Made by a program: the position numbers and the translations under genes. Positions 7,791 through 15,776 of a stretch of 29,950 nt of DNA are shown in pieces (the first letter of the stretch is position 1; every line of letters starts with the position of its first letter). The notes below the pieces were generated by a model. It ran no database searches, was not told the origin of the DNA, and was given only the letters and a program-made list of their open reading frames with translations. The stretch spans positions 1 to 29,950 of the forward strand of contig CADBMG010000030.1 in assembly GCA_902795745.1 (NCBI GenBank), in the 5' to 3' direction. This stretch comes from an uncultured Pseudomonadota bacterium (GTDB lineage Bacteria > Pseudomonadota > Alphaproteobacteria > RF32 > CAG-239).

Positions 7791-7819
7791 TTGATAAAAT
7801 GTAGATAGTTTGCTAAAAA
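7791..7819 (+). promoter_or_regulatory. Candidate coaE promoter
   Basis: TTGATA (7791-7796), a 17-base spacer and TAAAAA (7814-7819) form a plausible promoter. The start near 7826 would place two of the perfect DnaA boxes (7837 and 7861) inside the coaE leader. Confidence 0.4.
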
Positions 7820-7836
7820 TTTCAAGTAGGGAAGTT

Positions 7837-7869
7837 TTATACACAAGTTTGTATATATAGTGTGTATAA
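7837..7869. promoter_or_regulatory. Facing pair of DnaA-type boxes
   Basis: TTATACACA at 7837-7845 and its exact complement TGTGTATAA at 7861-7869 face each other across 15 bases, just upstream of coaE. Both match TTATNCACA perfectly. Confidence 0.6.
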
Positions 7870-7899
7870 AAAATGTAACATTTTGATATAAGGTAAAAA

Positions 7900-8478
7900 A
7901 TGAAAATTATAGGTATAACCGGTTCTATCGGTTGCGGAAAAACTTTTTTAGCTGAAATAATCAAAAAGATAGGTTTTAGTGTTTATAATCCTGATGTTTG
8001 GACGCGTGAACTATATAATAATAAAGATTTTATAAAAGTAATAAAAGAAAATTTTTCTCAGTGTTTTCAAGGAGAAAATTTTAATAAAAGAATGCTTAGA
8101 GAGTTAGTTTTTAATGATAATAGAGAGTTAAAAAAATTAGAAAATATAATTCATCCTTTTTTATATAAGCGCTTGAAAAATATAATTCATAAGTATGCAG
8201 TAAAGGAAGATTTGTTGTTTATAGATGTGGCTTTACTTTATGAATTCGGTTGGGATAAATATTGCGATTATGTTATAACGGCAGATGCCGATGAAAAAAC
8301 ACAAATGGAAAGAGTTATTAAAAGAGATGGTATTTCCGCTGAGGATTTTTATAAAATAGTCAGAATACAAATGCCTCAGGATGAAAAAAAATATTATGCT
8401 GATTTTGTAATAAATACTTGTAAATCAGAAAATATTTTGAAAAAAGAACTTATAAAATTTATAGAGGAGATATTATAA
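7900..8478 (+). CDS. coaE: Dephospho-CoA kinase
   Basis: CoaE phosphorylates the 3' hydroxyl of dephospho-CoA, the last step of coenzyme A synthesis. The 192-residue protein starts with the P-loop GSIGCGKT (8-15). It keeps the family's IHPFLYKR substrate-site segment (about 86-93) and the lid-like MERVIKRD stretch. Length is slightly short but within the family range. An AAGG ribosome site precedes the ATG. The TAA stop is followed at once by the dnaQ ATG, so the two are almost certainly co-transcribed. coaE-dnaQ is a conserved alphaproteobacterial pair near the origin. Confidence 0.95.
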   Translation: MKIIGITGSIGCGKTFLAEIIKKIGFSVYNPDVWTRELYNNKDFIKVIKENFSQCFQGENFNKRMLRELVFNDNRELKKLENIIHPFLYKRLKNIIHKYAVKEDLLFIDVALLYEFGWDKYCDYVITADADEKTQMERVIKRDGISAEDFYKIVRIQMPQDEKKYYADFVINTCKSENILKKELIKFIEEIL

Positions 8479-9180
8479 ATGAGAGAAATTTGCTTTGATA
8501 CTGAAACAACAGGTTTTGATCCTAATACCGGTGATAGATTGGTTGAAATAGGTGCGGTAGAATTAATAAATCATCTGCCGACAGGTAAGGTTTTTCATGA
8601 ATATATAAATCCTGAACGTGATGTGCCGGAAGAAGTTGTTAAAGTGCATGGATTGACTAACGAATTTTTGGCTGATAAACCTAAGTTTGCTGAAATTGCT
8701 CAAAAATGGGTTGATTTTATAGGTGATGATGGAATTTTTGTGGCGCATAATGCCGCATTTGATATGAATTTTATAAATTATGAATTAAAAAAATGTGGAT
8801 ATAATACTTACGATTGGGACAGAGTTGTTGATACACTTGCTATTGCTAAAAGTGAATTTCCGGGAGCTCGTAATAACTTAGATGCTTTATGCCGTAGGTT
8901 TAATATTGACAATTCGGCGCGTACATTTCACGGAGCTTTGTTAGATGCTCAACTTTTAGCGGAAGTATATTTGCAGTTATTAGGAGGAGATGAGCCTAGT
9001 ATAAAATTTGTTGATAATAAGAATACACATCAAATTTTTAATAAAAATACTCCTAAAGTAGAAATTATAGAACGCCATTTTAATTTATCGGAACAAGAAG
9101 AAGAAAATCATCGCAATTTTTTGAAAAGTAATTTAAAAAATCCCTTATGGATAAAAGATGAAACAGAGGTTGAGGCTTAA
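8479..9180 (+). CDS. dnaQ: DNA polymerase III epsilon subunit
   Basis: DnaQ is the 3'-5' proofreading exonuclease of the replicative polymerase. The 233-residue protein shows all three DEDDh motifs: Exo I with Asp7 and Glu9 (CFDTETTG), Exo II with Asp95 (HNAAFD), and Exo III with His151 and Asp156 (HGALLD). The C-terminal tail beyond about 180 should carry the contact to the polymerase subunit. A GAGGAGA ribosome site lies inside the 3' end of coaE. The stop overlaps the next ATG as TAATG, making coaE-dnaQ-ampG one unit. Confidence 0.96.
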   Translation: MREICFDTETTGFDPNTGDRLVEIGAVELINHLPTGKVFHEYINPERDVPEEVVKVHGLTNEFLADKPKFAEIAQKWVDFIGDDGIFVAHNAAFDMNFINYELKKCGYNTYDWDRVVDTLAIAKSEFPGARNNLDALCRRFNIDNSARTFHGALLDAQLLAEVYLQLLGGDEPSIKFVDNKNTHQIFNKNTPKVEIIERHFNLSEQEEENHRNFLKSNLKNPLWIKDETEVEA

Positions 9181-10439
9181 TGTTCAAATATTTGCAATAT
9201 ATATGGAACATATACATAAATAAGCAAATGCTTACATTATTGGCTTTGGGATTTTCAAGCGGATTTCCTTATTTTTTAGTATTTGGTACTTTAAGTGTAT
9301 GGCTTGATGATTTAAGTATTTCGTTACAATTAATAGGAGCTTTTTCTCTTGTTAAATTACCTTATTCTTTGAAATGGGCATGGTCGCCGGTTTTAGATAA
9401 TGTTAAACTTCCGTTATTATGGAGGTTAGGAAGACGACGTAGTTGGGCTGTATTAATTCAAATATCTTTGTTTTTATCATTGATAGCTATGTCTTTAACA
9501 AATCCGCAACAGCATACAATGCAAATGGCAATGTTGGCACTTTTAACCAGTTTTTTATCTGCATCGCAGGATATAGTTTTAGATGCTTATCGTGTTGAAA
9601 CATTTGCAGATTTTCCCGATAAACAAGCATCAGGTGTAGCTATTTTTGTACTTGGTTACCGTTTTGGTCTTATTTTTGCCGGAGCAGGTGCTATATATTT
9701 AGCTTCGTTTTTAAGTTGGCGAGAAGTTTATATTATAATGGCATGTGGAATATTTGTCGGATTGTTGGCTATTCTGGCAGCAAAAGAAGCACAATTTTAC
9801 GAATATAAAAAATATACCCTAAAAATAAAAGACAGCTTACTGTTTTTCAAAAATTCTATAATTAATCCTTTTATAGATTTTATGACTCACCAACATTGGA
9901 TACTCATTTTAGTTTTAATTTTTACATATCATTTAAGCAATGCTTATTTTAATCCGATGATTTATCCCTTTTATGCAGCTATAGGTTTTACTAAAGTTGA
10001 GATTGCTTATGTTATAAAGCTGTATGGTATGATTGCAGCTATTGCAGGTGGTCTGACGGGAGGAGTTATTGTTGCTAAAATTGGTTTGAAAAGAAGTCTT
10101 TGGTGGTTTGGTATATTACAATGTATTTCAACATTGTTGTTTTCTTTGCAAGCGATGGCAGGACATAATATGCCATTATTTATAGCAGTCGTAACTATAG
10201 AAAATTTTTGTTCAGGTTTAGTAACTACGGCGTTGGTTGCTTATATATCATCATTATGCAATAAACTTTATACGGCAACGCAATATGCATTGTTATCATC
10301 GGTAACAAGTATATCTCGCGACGTTTTTTGCTCTACCAGCGGAATGGTTGCAGATATTGTCGGTTGGGAATGGTTTTTTGTTGTGTGTGCTTTAATGAGT
10401 ATACCAAGTCTGTTTATTATAAGAAAATTTATTAAATAG
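9180..10439 (+). CDS. ampG: AmpG-like muropeptide permease (MFS)
   Basis: AmpG-type permeases import anhydro-muropeptides from the periplasm for peptidoglycan recycling. The 419-residue protein has about 12 hydrophobic segments and family landmarks: LLALGFSSGFPYFLVFGTLS near 19-38, LPYSLKWAWSPVLD near 60-73, GRRRSW near 84-89 and SASQDIVLDAYRVE near 127-140. The first four are typical of AmpG rather than other MFS groups. It starts within the dnaQ stop codon and ends 1 base before the convergent trmL stop. An MltA lytic transglycosylase, whose products AmpG could import, is encoded 1.7 kb downstream. Confidence 0.88.
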   Translation: MFKYLQYIWNIYINKQMLTLLALGFSSGFPYFLVFGTLSVWLDDLSISLQLIGAFSLVKLPYSLKWAWSPVLDNVKLPLLWRLGRRRSWAVLIQISLFLSLIAMSLTNPQQHTMQMAMLALLTSFLSASQDIVLDAYRVETFADFPDKQASGVAIFVLGYRFGLIFAGAGAIYLASFLSWREVYIIMACGIFVGLLAILAAKEAQFYEYKKYTLKIKDSLLFFKNSIINPFIDFMTHQHWILILVLIFTYHLSNAYFNPMIYPFYAAIGFTKVEIAYVIKLYGMIAAIAGGLTGGVIVAKIGLKRSLWWFGILQCISTLLFSLQAMAGHNMPLFIAVVTIENFCSGLVTTALVAYISSLCNKLYTATQYALLSSVTSISRDVFCSTSGMVADIVGWEWFFVVCALMSIPSLFIIRKFIK

Positions 10440-10440
10440 C

Positions 10441-10914
10441 TTATTCTGTTTTATAAAATCCATCAGTTTGTCTTAAACCTTCGGTTAAAGCCATTGCAGC
10501 CGATATTGCCATATTAATTGAACGAGCTTGCGGATGCATAGGAATAAAAAGTCTGGCGTCGGCTGTTTGATGAACGTTTTCCGGTACACCAGCACTTTCA
10601 CGTCCCATTAAAATAACATCATTTTTTTCGAATTTAAATTGAGTTAAAGGCAATGCACCTTTGGTTGTCATTAAAATAAGTCTACCGTAGGTATCAGGAT
10701 GATTTTGCCTATATAACAAAAAGTCATTCCATGAATTGTGACGGCGGTATTTTACAAAATCAAGATAATCCATACCGGTGCGGCGCATTGCTTTTTCATT
10801 GAATATAAAACCACAGGGCTCAATAACATCAAGTTCAACATCTAAACAAGCTCCAAGCCTAAGCAAGGTTCCGGTATTTTGCGGAATGTCTGGTTGATAG
10901 AGAGCCAAACGCAT
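10441..10914 (-). CDS. trmL: tRNA (cytidine/uridine-34 2'-O)-methyltransferase TrmL
   Basis: TrmL is a SPOUT methyltransferase that 2'-O-methylates the wobble base of certain leucine tRNAs using S-adenosylmethionine. The 157-residue protein has the usual length. It shows the family's opening YQPDIPQNTGTLLRLGACLD (6-25) and the two knot motifs, ILMGRESAGVP and RSINMAISAAMAL (about 111-142). It follows secB by 4 bases on the same strand, so the two are likely co-transcribed. With mnmE this gives two wobble-position tRNA modification enzymes in the window. Confidence 0.94.
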   Translation of the reverse strand: MRLALYQPDIPQNTGTLLRLGACLDVELDVIEPCGFIFNEKAMRRTGMDYLDFVKYRRHNSWNDFLLYRQNHPDTYGRLILMTTKGALPLTQFKFEKNDVILMGRESAGVPENVHQTADARLFIPMHPQARSINMAISAAMALTEGLRQTDGFYKTE

Positions 10915-10918
10915 GTTT

Positions 10919-11386
10919 TTATGCTTTCTTTTTTGTTTCAGTTTCTGCTTTTTGAGCTTTTTTTGCTTGGTATAAAGCTACAAAATCAATCGGGCTTATC
11001 ATAATAGGTGGTAAGCCGGCGGCAGACAGACTGTTGGCGACAATGCTGCGAACGAACGGAAACATTAAACGAGGCAATTCAATATAGAGCATAGGTTCTA
11101 TGGCATCTTCCGGCATATTAATGGCCGAAACAGAACCATAAGACAGTTCTATGATGAACAGTTTTTTACCGTTAGTTGTGGCATCGAGTTTGGTATTAAG
11201 TAAAACTTCATAAGTTCCGTCTTCCAAATGACGATGCTTCATATTAATATCAACCTTAACATCGGGAGCAGAGCTTATTTCTTTAAAAATTTCCGGTGCG
11301 AGGGGAATTTCGATAGACATGTCTTTAATATATTGACTTAAAATCATCAATCCCGGTTGCGGATTATTATTTTCTTTGTTTTCCAT
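10919..11386 (-). CDS. secB: Protein-export chaperone SecB
   Basis: SecB is the tetrameric chaperone that keeps preproteins unfolded and passes them to SecA. The 155-residue protein aligns along its length with the family: an early LSQYIKDMSIE segment (about 16-26), the VLLNTKLDA strand, and the PRLMFPFVRSIVANSLSAAGLPPIMISPID-type block (about 110-139). The C-terminal tail is Lys-rich. AGGAG lies 9 bases before the ATG. The dnaQ-secB-timA neighbourhood is standard in alphaproteobacteria. A weak TTGACG -35-like site (11440-11445) lies upstream, without a good -10. Confidence 0.96.
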   Translation of the reverse strand: MENKENNNPQPGLMILSQYIKDMSIEIPLAPEIFKEISSAPDVKVDINMKHRHLEDGTYEVLLNTKLDATTNGKKLFIIELSYGSVSAINMPEDAIEPMLYIELPRLMFPFVRSIVANSLSAAGLPPIMISPIDFVALYQAKKAQKAETETKKKA

Positions 11387-11455
11387 TTTTTTTATCTCCT
11401 AACTTGTTTTTTCCTATACTTAATACGAAAAATTTTAATCGTCAAATAATTTATA

Positions 11456-11484
11456 TTGATAATTTTTTTAATTGTTATTATATT
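11456..11484 (+). promoter_or_regulatory. Promoter of the timA-mltA-smr operon
   Basis: TTGATA (11456-11461), a 17-base spacer and TATATT (11479-11484) each differ from consensus at one position. The start near 11491 leaves a 20-base leader containing AGAGGA before the ATG at 11511. Confidence 0.65.
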
Positions 11485-11510
11485 AAAGAAAAAGTGACTT
11501 AGAGGATAAG

Positions 11511-12164
11511 ATGTTAGAGATTATAATTTTAGCCATGGTGGCGGTTTTTTTAGTGACAAGGTTGTATTTGACTTTCGGTACCAACACCGATAGCAAACAA
11601 CCTGAAGTGTACGAGAAAAAATCTGAGGAAAATGTTGTTCCTAAGAGAAAAATAGTTTTAGAAAAAAGACCTTTGGAAAGTGTTCAAAAGCTGTGCGCGA
11701 ATGAGAATTTTACGCTTGAAAATCGTATTCAATCTCTACTTGGAAAAATTAAGGGGTTTGATGCGGAAGTTTTTTTGGTCAGTGCTTGTCGTGTTTTTGA
11801 AATGATACTGCATGCTTTTTATACCAATGAAATGCCGTCTGTGAAAGGTTTAGTCAGCAAAAAAATATATGATGTTTTGGATAAAAGTATTACAGAACGC
11901 AAGATTAATGGTTTTTCTTCGGAAGTTGAGTTTATTTGTTTTGATAATGTCGAGATAAAAGATGTTCGTTTGCTTAAAAACAGTGTGAAAATTGTTGTTG
12001 AATTTATTACTCAGCAGATTAACATTTTACGTAATGCTCAAGGTGAAGTTGTTTGCGGTGATGAAAATTTTATTCAAAAAATAACCGATGTTTGGACTTT
12101 TGAAAGAACGCTTGATGCCAAAGATAAAAATTGGATTTTGGTTTCAACCAAAAAACACGCTTAA
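11511..12164 (+). CDS. timA: Tim44-like domain protein (TimA)
   Basis: Bacterial Tim44-like proteins resemble the membrane-peripheral domain of mitochondrial Tim44. In Caulobacter the relative TimA is membrane-associated. This 217-residue protein begins with one membrane segment (about 2-23). A charged linker follows, then the Tim44-like alpha/beta fold (about 80-213) with FEMILHAFYTNEMPSVKGLV near the start and DVWTFER near the end. AGAGGA precedes the ATG. It overlaps mltA by about 50 bases. The role in export is inferred from homology and the secB neighbour, not shown by the sequence. Confidence 0.88.
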   Translation: MLEIIILAMVAVFLVTRLYLTFGTNTDSKQPEVYEKKSEENVVPKRKIVLEKRPLESVQKLCANENFTLENRIQSLLGKIKGFDAEVFLVSACRVFEMILHAFYTNEMPSVKGLVSKKIYDVLDKSITERKINGFSSEVEFICFDNVEIKDVRLLKNSVKIVVEFITQQINILRNAQGEVVCGDENFIQKITDVWTFERTLDAKDKNWILVSTKKHA

Positions 12165-13314
12165 AATATTAACTGTTGCGGTTTTGTGGGTATTAACCGG
12201 CTGCTTTGAAAAAGAAGTAGATTTAACCGGCGGTGGTAATGTTAAGCTAAATGAAGTTTCTTTTTCGGAGCTTAAAGACTGGAATAAGGAAAATTTTGCG
12301 CAAGTTATTCCGGTTTTTGCTAAGAATTGTAAAAAAATTCTTCAAAATAAAGGAATGTATATTTATCCGGCGCAGATAAAAATAAATACTGCCGATTACA
12401 AAGATTTGTGTGAGCGTTTTTTTGCCCAGAATGTAAAAGACGGTATGCAGATGAAAGCATTTATCGAGTTTGAATTTAAAGCCTACAAGGTGAGCGATAA
12501 CGGTAAAGATGACGGAAAGTTTACTTCCTATTATGAAGCAACGATAAATGCTTCTAAAACAAAGCATGATAAATACAAATATCCTATATACGGTAAACCG
12601 CGTGATTTAGTGGAAATTAATTTACGTGATTTTGATGAAACATTACCAAATAACAGATTGGTGGGGCGTATTGACGGTAATAAATTTATTCCTTATTACA
12701 GCCGTCGCGATATAGAAAATAAGGGTGTTTCTGCTCCGGTGTTGCTCTGGGGTGATGATTTGATAGATATTCACTTTATGCAAATTCAAGGTTCGGCAGT
12801 GGCAAAATTAGATGATGGCAGTGAAGTTCGAATCGGATATGCCGACAGTAACGGACGTAAATTTAAAGGAATAGGCAGTATTTTAATTGAAAAAGGATAT
12901 ATAAAGCGTGAAGATTCATCAATGCCGAAAATACGTGAGTGGTTAAGAAACAATCCTCAATCAGCCAAAGATTTGATGGCAGAAAATGAGCGTTTTATTT
13001 TTCAGCGCATTACCGATACGGACGGACCGGTAGGAGCTTTGGGAATTTCCTTAACAGCAGGAAGAAGTTTGGCTGTTGATAATAAGTACATTCCGTTGGG
13101 TGCAATGATGTGGCTTGATACATATAATCCTGATGGAGGGGCAATCCGCAAAATTGTTTTTGCTCAAGATATAGGAAGTGCAATAAAGGGTGTGGTTCGA
13201 GGTGATTATTTTTGGGGACATGGAGAAAAAGCTCTATATCATGCCGGACGAATGAATTCCGTTGGTAAATATTATATTTTGGCACCTAAAAATACGGTAA
13301 TAAAGGTTGATTAA
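12115..13314 (+). CDS. mltA: Membrane-bound lytic murein transglycosylase A (lipoprotein)
   Basis: MltA cleaves peptidoglycan glycan strands to anhydro-muropeptides at the outer membrane. From the ATG at 12115 the protein is 399 residues. It has a lipoprotein signal ending in the lipobox LTGC (Cys30), the MltA domain (about 100-290) and the C-terminal 3D domain with AQDIGSAIKG and RGDYFWG (about 350-368). Asp352 and Asp364 lie in the block holding the family's catalytic Asp. The start overlaps timA by 50 bases and has only a weak ribosome site, suggesting coupling. A longer ATG reading from 12088 would put nine more residues before the signal and seems less likely. Confidence 0.94.
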   Translation: MPKIKIGFWFQPKNTLKILTVAVLWVLTGCFEKEVDLTGGGNVKLNEVSFSELKDWNKENFAQVIPVFAKNCKKILQNKGMYIYPAQIKINTADYKDLCERFFAQNVKDGMQMKAFIEFEFKAYKVSDNGKDDGKFTSYYEATINASKTKHDKYKYPIYGKPRDLVEINLRDFDETLPNNRLVGRIDGNKFIPYYSRRDIENKGVSAPVLLWGDDLIDIHFMQIQGSAVAKLDDGSEVRIGYADSNGRKFKGIGSILIEKGYIKREDSSMPKIREWLRNNPQSAKDLMAENERFIFQRITDTDGPVGALGISLTAGRSLAVDNKYIPLGAMMWLDTYNPDGGAIRKIVFAQDIGSAIKGVVRGDYFWGHGEKALYHAGRMNSVGKYYILAPKNTVIKVD

Positions 13315-13316
13315 TA

Positions 13317-13853
13317 ATGCTACCGGACAAGGATGATAAAGATTTTTGGCGGACGGTTGTGTGTGATGTAAAGCCTATTAAATTTGAAGAAGATATTTTA
13401 CATGTAAAAATACCAAAAGTAAGGTTGTCTGAGCATCGTTTTTTTGCGATAGAGCAAGATTTTTCAACTTATTCTAAGTCGCTGGATGATATTAAGCCGC
13501 GGGATATTGATAAAAAAACTCTACGAAAATTTAAACGGGAAGAATTTGCGGTAGAAGATGTTTTGGATTTGCATGGTAAAACAGAAGATATGGCTTTTGC
13601 AGCAGTTGATGATTTTATTCCACGTTGCTATGCAAAAGGTAACAGATGTGTTATAATTATAACCGGAAAGGGTTTGAGAGTTCATGCCGATGAAGATGTT
13701 TTTGCCGATAAAGGCGTGTTAAAAAAAGCGGTGCCGCAATGGTTAAATGCTCCAAGATTGAGAGCGATGATTTTGAATTATAAGCATCCCTCAGAGCGAT
13801 TGGGTGGTGCCGGAGCCATATATATTTTATTGAGAAGAAACAGAAATAAATAA
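13317..13853 (+). CDS. Smr domain protein
   Basis: Smr domains are small nucleic-acid-binding modules, many with nicking or RNA-cleaving activity, linked to MutS2 or found alone. This 178-residue stand-alone form has a charged N-terminal region (1-78) and the Smr domain from about 80. The DLHG motif is at 84-87, TGKG at 116-119 and a LGGAGAIYILLRR end segment. It starts 2 bases after the mltA stop with AAAGG upstream. timA-mltA-smr is a conserved alphaproteobacterial order. The substrate is unknown. Confidence 0.92.
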   Translation: MLPDKDDKDFWRTVVCDVKPIKFEEDILHVKIPKVRLSEHRFFAIEQDFSTYSKSLDDIKPRDIDKKTLRKFKREEFAVEDVLDLHGKTEDMAFAAVDDFIPRCYAKGNRCVIIITGKGLRVHADEDVFADKGVLKKAVPQWLNAPRLRAMILNYKHPSERLGGAGAIYILLRRNRNK

Positions 13854-13880
13854 ACCGCCCGCTGCTAAAACGGACGGCTT
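13852..13880. terminator. Bidirectional terminator between smr and the hydrolase gene
   Basis: Arms 13852-13861 and 13871-13880 pair at 8 of 10 positions around a 9-base loop, starting within the smr stop codon. A T-rich tail follows on plus (TTTACTTTGGTTTT), and on minus the tail is TTTATTTATTT. It fits two convergent operons. Confidence 0.6.
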
Positions 13881-14020
13881 TACTTTGGTTTTATAAAAAA
13901 ATATCTGCCGGAATATGAAAGGTGTAAATAAAAAACATCAAGCATATTCTTGCACGGTTTCACGTATAATATTACTTTTGCCTTTTGTAAAGAAAAAAAT
14001 AAAAAGAAGAGTTTGTTAAA

Positions 14021-14908
14021 TTAAATATTTATTCGTAATAAGTGATTAGCTAATTCTATAACAGCGTTGCTTACATCATCTGCCATAGATGAAAAATTTT
14101 CATTCGGTATTAAATTATCTTCATTTGCATAAAGAGCTCGGTTAATTTCAAGCTGCAAGGTATACATTTTGCGGCGGGGCTGACAATAGTTAAAAGTGAT
14201 AAATGCTCCGGAATACGGGCAATTAAAATCAACATTATAATTTTTATCCCAAAATTGTCCGGCTAAAAAGTCACTTATTTCTTGCGGACAACTTTGCGAA
14301 AACAGGTTGCCGAGGCAGATATCAATACCTGATCTATCATCTATAATCGAGCAAATTTTCGACGGCATGGAATGACAATCTAAAACCAAGCAAAATCCGA
14401 ATTTTTTCAAGATGGAATCAATAATTTGTTGCAGGCGTTTATGGTATACGTCGTAAACGTTTTTCAACCGTTCTTGTACTTCATTATAATCAAGCAGACC
14501 TTTGTAGATATTTTCCCTTTTATAATTTATGCGGTGGATTACTCCAAGACCGGCACGGCAATGTTTATCAAACATAAGCTCTCTGTTTTGCGGATAATTA
14601 TAATACATTGACGGATCAAGTTCTAATTTATCGCGGTTTAAGTCTACAAAAGCGCGAGCCAATTCCATTTTTATAAAAGGTATTTGTGCATCGATGGTTT
14701 TTTGCAGTAATTTATCTACAAAAATATCTTCGTTACGGCGTAAAGTAGGGATATCGCTACGTACGCTTTTTATAAAATCATCAGGGAAAACTTGTCCGCT
14801 ATGCGGTACAGAAAGCAACAGAGGAAAACGAGGATTTTCTGCATTAAATTCGCTGAAAATCTTGGTGTTTTTGTAATCGATTTTTATTTTGAGCTTAGTG
14901 TTTTCCAT
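14021..14908 (-). CDS. N-formylglutamate amidohydrolase family protein
   Basis: This family hydrolyses N-formyl-glutamate to formate and glutamate and uses a zinc-type active site. The 295-residue protein shows the family's SVPHSGQ (about 34-40), FVDLNRDKLELD (about 87-98), LDCHSMPS (about 169-176) and the C-terminal LQLEINRALY (about 252-261) blocks. No other histidine-degradation genes are nearby, so the physiological substrate is open. AAGGA precedes the ATG, which overlaps the stop of the flavin reductase gene as TAATG, so the two form one operon. Confidence 0.87.
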   Translation of the reverse strand: MENTKLKIKIDYKNTKIFSEFNAENPRFPLLLSVPHSGQVFPDDFIKSVRSDIPTLRRNEDIFVDKLLQKTIDAQIPFIKMELARAFVDLNRDKLELDPSMYYNYPQNRELMFDKHCRAGLGVIHRINYKRENIYKGLLDYNEVQERLKNVYDVYHKRLQQIIDSILKKFGFCLVLDCHSMPSKICSIIDDRSGIDICLGNLFSQSCPQEISDFLAGQFWDKNYNVDFNCPYSGAFITFNYCQPRRKMYTLQLEINRALYANEDNLIPNENFSSMADDVSNAVIELANHLLRINI

Positions 14909-15507
14909 TACTTTGTCCTTTTTGCGGCAATACGCTTGCGTTTGGTTGATTTTTTTTCAACTGACCATCCGAATTTGCCTATTTTTTTACCTAAGCTGTA
15001 ATAAAAACCGTGAGCATAAGTCAATAATCCGGCTTTTTCCATGTTCAGAGCACCATTTTTATCAATGAGCGAATCGTCAATATCAACAGCCATAACCTCA
15101 GCCAAGAACATATCGTGTGAACCGAATGACTTAATTTCACGAACTTTACATTCAAGTGACACAGGGGACTCTTGTATTTGCGGTGCAGAAATAGTTGAAC
15201 ATGGCAAAGCGGTAATTTTTGCAAGTTTGAATTTATCAATATTGCGTCCGCTTTTAACACCGCACAAATCAATGGCACGGGCTAACTTTTGGGTAGGAAT
15301 ATTAATGACAAATTCTCCGCTTTTTTTAATGATTTCATGACTATATCTGGTTGGGCGGATTGAAACATAAACCAACGTCGGTTCGGTGCAGATTATTCCC
15401 GTCCAGGCGGCAGTCATGACATTTGGTTTTTCGATAGTACCGCACGAAATAAGCGCCGGAGGTACCGGTGCCAACATAGTTCCTGCTTTCCATGTTGTTT
15501 TTGCCAT
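14908..15507 (-). CDS. Flavin reductase / flavoredoxin family protein
   Basis: This is an FMN-binding split-barrel protein of the flavin-reductase-like group, which moves electrons through FMN to various partners. The 199-residue protein has the typical start with the PALISCG, NVMTAAWTG and YVSIRPTRYSHEIIKKSGEFVIN blocks (about 17-66). An AIDLCGVKSGR loop follows, and the tail is very basic (KKSTKRKRIAAKRTK). The ATG at 15507 is chosen because AGAGGA lies 7 bases upstream; an in-frame upstream ATG lacks a site. Partner and pathway cannot be named. Confidence 0.85.
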   Translation of the reverse strand: MAKTTWKAGTMLAPVPPALISCGTIEKPNVMTAAWTGIICTEPTLVYVSIRPTRYSHEIIKKSGEFVINIPTQKLARAIDLCGVKSGRNIDKFKLAKITALPCSTISAPQIQESPVSLECKVREIKSFGSHDMFLAEVMAVDIDDSLIDKNGALNMEKAGLLTYAHGFYYSLGKKIGKFGWSVEKKSTKRKRIAAKRTK

Positions 15508-15570
15508 ACAAAATCCTCTGCTTGTATCTATCAAAAGGCAATATACAACATATTTTTCATAACGTCAAGA

Positions 15571-15594
15571 CCTGCAAACCGACAAGCTTGCAGG
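15571..15594. other. Stem-loop between flavin reductase gene and xseB
   Basis: CCTGCAA (15571-15577) and TTGCAGG (15588-15594) form a perfect 7-bp stem around a 10-base loop. There is no T-run on either side, so this is probably not a terminator. It lies 64 bases upstream of the flavin reductase ATG on the minus strand and could be a leader structure or an operator. Confidence 0.4.
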
Positions 15595-15729
15595 CTCAAC
15601 AAGTATCAGGAATAAAACTATGAAAAAACATCATAGACACTATTTAATATAACATTTTTCACATGGGTTAAACATTATACGAAAGCGTAAAAATTACCGA
15701 TAAATAGTTTAATAAGTTCAAAAATTTCG

Positions 15730-15757
15730 TTGCGAATCGGCGGTAAATGCTTATGCT
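15730..15757 (+). promoter_or_regulatory. Candidate xseB-ispA promoter
   Basis: TTGCGA (15730-15735), a 16-base spacer and TATGCT (15752-15757) give a moderate promoter match, each element 4 of 6. The start near 15764 leaves a leader of about 13 bases with AAGGAGAG. Confidence 0.35.
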
Positions 15758-15776
15758 GTTGTTCAAGGAGAGAAAA

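Larger units (their letters stand above)
7551..7899. other. oriC: Candidate chromosomal replication origin (oriC)
   Basis: This is the bulk of the longest gap between two genes (7464-7899), visibly far richer in A and T than its flanks. TTATACACA occurs three times: 7727-7735 and 7837-7845 on plus, and 7861-7869 as its complement. Single-mismatch boxes lie at 7556-7564, 7652-7660 and 7736-7744, the last directly abutting a perfect box. A TTAA-N7-TTAA box is at 7707-7721 and a TTAACATGTTAA palindrome at 7762-7773. Genes diverge from it. In Caulobacter and Sinorhizobium, as I recall, the origin lies among rho/mnmE/mnmG/par on one side and coaE/dnaQ on the other. A purely regulatory AT-rich gap is the alternative. 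Confidence 0.7.

Noticed and set aside
12088..12114. Longer mltA start adding nine residues
   Set aside because: It would bury the lipoprotein signal further in and has no ribosome site.
15747..15776. Longer xseB start adding ten residues
   Set aside because: The AAGGAGAG ribosome site points to the ATG at 15777, and the protein then has the usual length.
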